From positions 681,382 to 745,381 of the forward strand of contig SIJG01000023.1 of the NCBI GenBank assembly GCA_023374025.1: a stretch of DNA of 64,000 nt, given 5' to 3'. The stretch's first letter is position 1. Each line of letters begins with the position of its first letter. The notes below the pieces were generated by a model. The model did not search any database. It was not told the origin of the DNA and saw nothing but the letters and a program-made list of their open reading frames with translations. Below, in pieces: positions 60,001-64,000 of this stretch. The position numbers and the translations under genes were made by a program. The DNA comes from Heterodera schachtii (lineage: Eukaryota; Nematoda; Chromadorea; Rhabditida; Heteroderidae).

Positions 60001-63000
60001 AGATGGTGTTCGACTGCCAACTTTTGAATTTGGGTCATTCAAATTAATTAATTAATATTTTTTAATACCCAAAATTTTTTCCAGTTTTTCCCCGCTCGGC
60101 CAAATCCGACCCTCAAAAACAGTGCTTCTCGTTTTGCCCGATAATGGACAACGGATCTCACATTACCGATCGCTCAGCCTTTTTTCATTGAATGGCGACA
60201 TTTCATTGGGCAGTGTGAGTGTGTTTATTTATAATTTCACCAAAAAATTTATTTAAATTTAATCATTTTTTTGCCAAATTTAAGGTTCATATTCCCGAAA
60301 ATTTGATTGTGCCGAAAAGTCAATTGTTGCCTGATGAGCTGAGAGGGAATCGATATGATGTCAGAAAAAAATTGCGTTTTTTTTGGTAAAAATTTATTTT
60401 TCTAAGGTCCAATCAGGCCCTATTCAAATTGTGGATACAAGGACAATCAAAATTTATGGATTCATTTTTCAAGGCGACAAAGCACCAGGCGAATCAAATC
60501 AAATCAAAAATAATAAATTCAATTAAATGTGTTTATCCCTAATAAATTTGCACAGATGGTTATTTTTATGTTGGTCGAGGGCTAAATGTTAGCAGAGAAG
60601 CGGGTGTCAAAGCAGCAATTCGAGGACGCGACACGTCAGAAATGTAAAAACATAACACATAGAAAATTAATTTTAAATTTTAATTATTACTAACGTTCAA
60701 AATTAATTTTTAAAATTTTAGTTATACGCTCTGATTTAACAGGGTACAAAAATTCCAATTTGCAAAAAATGCATGAAAATGGCAAATTTATGATTTTTTC
60801 AAAGTAAATCAGGGCGAGATGTGTGTTTATTAAATTCAGTTTAAATCTATCTTATACCTATGCTTAAAGTTTCCCGAAAATTTATATAAAATTTGAACTG
60901 AAATAATTATTTAAAATTCAAAAATTGAAATAAATATAAACTAAAGATATAAAATTTTGCTGTAATGGAGAATTAACATTTAGGGTTTCTCCAATGAATG
61001 AACGCTACAGCGGTGGGAAGGACATTATTGTTGAACTCCCCGAAGGCTATGATGTCCATCACATTGATTGGCTTTCTGTAATAAAAATGAATTTTTTTTT
61101 TAAATATTTATATTATAATTTTAGGTTTACTGTGTTCGATTCGAAGTTGACTACGGTCACATTTTTATACGTAACATTTCGCCAATGGTGCCACCATATG
61201 TTCAAAAGCCAAAAAGGGTACAACAAAATTGGCTCTAGTGCACTTTATGAGTCAATTTTCAGATTCTTTGGCCATAACTTTTTTCTTATTTGGTCTAGAC
61301 CAACATTCTTGGTATCAAACCAAAGCATGAAGTCCTAGGAATTCAGAAATACAAGAAAAAAGCAAATATTGACACTAAGAAAAAAAATTACAACCAAAAA
61401 ACAGGAAATGCAGCTTTTTTTGAGTATATTCATGAAATTTTTTGTTTATCTGTTATTTTTAGCACAAATTTTAATTATTTAAAAAATTGTATGGACTTCA
61501 AACCTTCGTTTAATGCCAAAAATGGTATTATTGGCCAATTAAGAAAAAAGTTATGGCAAAAGAAACTGAAAATTGGACTAATAAAAGTCGATTGGACTCA
61601 TAAAGTGCACAAGAGCCGCATAATTTTAAATTTTTTCTTTTTAGAAAGAATTTAATTTAAAAATAAATTAATAATAAATAAATATTTTAAGTTCGAAGAT
61701 GACTTGGCAGTCAATGACAAATGGGCAATGAGCAATTTATTGGGCATGGCATCTCAACTAAATTTTACATTTCAATTGGGACCACCTGGTGGAAAACGTG
61801 GCTATATGGTGAAAATCTTTTGTTTAAAAGACAAAATTTAATCATTTATTTAATAATACAAACAAAATGCGTAATAAGTTATTCTCTTGGGAGGCAATGA
61901 ATGTATTTACTTGAAAAAAAGCTTATCCAATAAATAAAATAAAAAGACTCTGTACCGCGGAGCCTGTATGGCCTAGTGGATAAGGCGTCGGCCTCCGGAG
62001 CCGGCGACTCGGGTTCGAATCCCGATACAGGCTAGAAGATTTTTGTAATTTATTTCACTTTTTTGATCTTTGTATTAATTTAATTTTTTTAATCTTTGTA
62101 ATTTGTTTATTTTCTAGTCAATGTTGAATGTAGCTCGACCGCCAAAATATGTGTGGTATGTGAATGGATACATTGCCGATTTGTACCTGAAGCGTGGGAT
62201 CACATACACATTTATGTACAGTTTTAAATAAATTAATTTTAAAATATTTAATTTATTTTTGATATTAGGTTAAAAAGTTCATTTAATGTATTATAAAATC
62301 CTTATATAAAATTTTAAACATTTAATTAACAATTTAAAATTTATTTAAAAAAAATAATTTTTAATATTTTAAATATTGATTAAAAAGTTCATTAATATAA
62401 TTGGAAATTATTTAAATCAGAATTATTTAAAAAAAAATTATAATTTGAACATTTAATTAATAAAATTTATATTTTTTCAAAAGTTTGTTTCAAATACATG
62501 GAAATATTAAAATTGTTTTAAATGAATATAAATTTTAACAATTTTAGCATTGAAGGAGGCCATAACGAAACAGTTCCAGAGCTGTACAACCCGTTTTACC
62601 TATCCGATAGTCCATACGGTGCTTATTCCAAATTAAGCAATGACGAGAAATTGGTAACTAAAAAAAACATTTTTTTTTTAAATTTTTTTCGGTTTTAGAA
62701 AGTAAGAAAGATAACCCAAGAGGAGACTGGACGACTTTGCAGATGGACTGAAACAAAATCGGATGCCAACCCGGACGAATTCGCTACTTTTTCTGACTTC
62801 AGAGACACTCTTTTGTGCGATTTGAAATTTAAATTTTTGTAAAAATAATTTTTGCAAAATTACAGGCTTGATTGCGATGAATCTGATCGGCCGTCAGTGA
62901 TCAACTTCACACCGGGACGCGAAATGCCACAAATTCTTTATTTTGGGGTCAATTTTTATGCATAATTTTTTTTTCAAACACCTTCTGGACATTTCTTAAA

Positions 63001-63958
63001 TACTGCCAGAATGGGCATTTTTTGGCAAAAATATGACATAGTTTTTCTAATTGTAATGCGAAAGAAATTAAAGGAAAAATGAAATTTACGAGATAAGCCT
63101 TCAGAGCAATTGAAAACCCATTGTTCGTGCTTATTAGGTCACTGAAAGTTAGCAGAAAAAATATGCAATGCATCAAAATTCGCTATTTAATTAATTGATA
63201 GCTCAATGTTATCTCAATTAGCATGCAAAAATTTTAAAATTACACTATTTCAATTGAGGTTGTGGCAAAAAAAACCAAAGTTAATTAATTTTCTTAAATT
63301 TGCTTTTGAGAAAAGTTAGGCACAATTTTAAAAAAAATATATTAATGGTGCAGAAATGAAGAAACATTTTTACAATTTTTAGAGCTATACCAATTATCAA
63401 ATGGGTGGAAGAATTCATATTGTTGATGAATTCCCAGCTAATCTCAAACACACTGTTGCTGAGGTGGAGTTTATGGACAGAATATGAATTTTTATTAAAT
63501 ATAATTTTAACTTTTTTAAAACTTAGACTTTTAAAAATAGCTATAGATGCACATTAAAAAACATTTGATCAGAAATAATATCTTTTTAGCTATTTTCGAA
63601 AATCTGATTGTGGATTTTAATGGGGGAAAAGCCAAAATTAACAATATCACCAAATCAATGGTGTTCTCACTAATTACACATTGGCATGATAAGAATTTGT
63701 TTCCCTCATTCATTCAAATTGGTTAGGGTTTTTTTAGCCTAATAAAAATATAATAAATTTTTTGTAGGTTTTCTACCAATCTAAAAATTTTTTCTACATA
63801 CGCGAACATTTTAGCCTTATCGTTACGACGCTCGCAGGCACAAGGAAAGTCTTGAACTTAGCCGCGACAATTCGGCCAAAAGGACTGTTTTGTCTGTTTA
63901 CTCTTTTATGTTTCTTTCATTTTTAGCCATTTTTTGTATTCCATTATTTTCTCTTTGA
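57086..63958 (+). CDS. Skeletor-like DM13-domain surface protein
   Basis: Sixteen exons, 607 aa: 57086-57149, 58124-58504, 59961-60033, 60085-60214, 60285-60359, 60407-60488, 60556-60643, 60984-61077, 61125-61217, 61692-61808, 62118-62215, 62548-62653, 62699-62814, 62866-62947, 63383-63463, 63815-63958. The ATG lies 7 nt after a trans-splice-like acceptor (tttgcag). Residues 1-21 are a signal peptide. A Ser/Asn/His-rich linker follows. DM13 domain 1 (~95-240) has GTYIGPM and DIGGDTFFWLD; DM13 domain 2 (~242-360) has VQSGPIQIVDTRTIKIYGF and DGYFYVGRG, then DIDWLSVY-type closing. A cupredoxin-like module (~415-560) has YVWYVNGYIADLYLKRG, YTFIIEGGHN and SYTNYQMGGRIHIVDE. The last 20 residues are hydrophobic, fitting a GPI signal or anchor. 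The order matches Drosophila Skeletor isoforms B/C; function in worms is unknown, probably extracellular or redox-related. Exon 6 ends at a GC donor. Confidence 0.88.
61231..61617. mobile_element. Inverted-repeat element in Skeletor-like intron 9
   Basis: Ends GGCTCTAGTGCACTTTATGA and its near-inverse (TCATAAAGTGCACAAGAGCC) are 387 bp apart, and pairing continues inward past AAAATT and GGCCATAACTTTTTTC. Flanking duplications are not clear (ACAAAATT versus GCATAATT). Confidence 0.7.
61962..62033 (+). tRNA. tRNA-Arg (anticodon CCG)
   Basis: Complete cloverleaf: acceptor GCCTGTA / TACAGGC, D-arm GCCTAGTGGATAAGGC, anticodon stem TCGGC / GCCGG with loop CTCCGGA (anticodon CCG), T-arm TCGGG TTCGAAT CCCGA, discriminator T. 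Box A (TGGCCTAGTGG) and box B (GGTTCGAATCC) are intact. A T5 stretch at 62040-62044 can end Pol III transcription. There is no intron. It lies in the sense direction inside intron 10 (61809-62117) of the Skeletor-like gene. Confidence 0.96.
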
Positions 63959-63980
63959 ATGGATCTTATTTTAATGTATG

Positions 63981-63986
63981 AATAAA
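63981..63986 (+). terminator. Polyadenylation signal of the Skeletor-like gene
   Basis: AATAAA 22 nt after the TGA stop at 63958. Confidence 0.7.
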
Positions 63987-64000
63987 ATATTTGTGGAAGA

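Overview
This is eukaryotic DNA, most likely from a nematode. Coding exons of near-balanced composition sit among very AT-rich introns and spacers. There are about 106 small introns, several start codons lie a few bases after a U-rich acceptor (as at trans-splice sites), and the proteins are best matched by nematode-type families. At least seven, and probably ten, introns start with GC instead of GT. GC-AG introns are known to be unusually common in potato cyst nematodes (Globodera). Together with the SPRY protein this points to a tylenchid plant parasite, but that is inference.

Layout. 1-4212 (+) is the 3' part of an unrecognised low-complexity gene with a probable one-base frameshift. 6267-10883 (+) is a Golgi-type Core-2/I-branching glycosyltransferase (GT14). 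11581-13846 (+) is a SPRY-domain protein without a signal peptide. 13847-16778 is non-coding, with a pyrimidine-rich CT microsatellite tract. 16779-35801 (+) is the largest gene, a 43-exon MADD/AEX-3 orthologue (Rab3 GEF, DENN). 36219-39078 (-) is a SET-domain methyltransferase whose last exon adds a long KSVEGQ repeat tail. 42207-52108 (+) is a 28-exon SLC6/SNF sodium-coupled transporter with microexons. 52109-57085 is non-coding. 57086-63958 (+) is a Skeletor-like DM13 protein with a signal peptide and a C-terminal hydrophobic anchor; a tRNA-Arg(CCG) gene lies in one of its introns.

Exon models were built by hand from reading frame, splice-site phase and remembered family alignments. All full-length models close in frame: MADD 1582 aa, SNF 1079 aa, Skeletor-like 607 aa, SET 487 aa, GT14 486 aa, SPRY 239 aa.

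The non-coding part is full of short non-autonomous DNA transposons. I found a series with inverted ends and exact or near-exact 8-bp target duplications, as expected of hAT-type MITEs, nearly all inside introns. A GC-rich hairpin family and a second dispersed repeat family recur through the window. No transposase was seen. The genes do not form an obvious pathway, although MADD/AEX-3 and an SNF transporter both fit neuronal or secretory roles.
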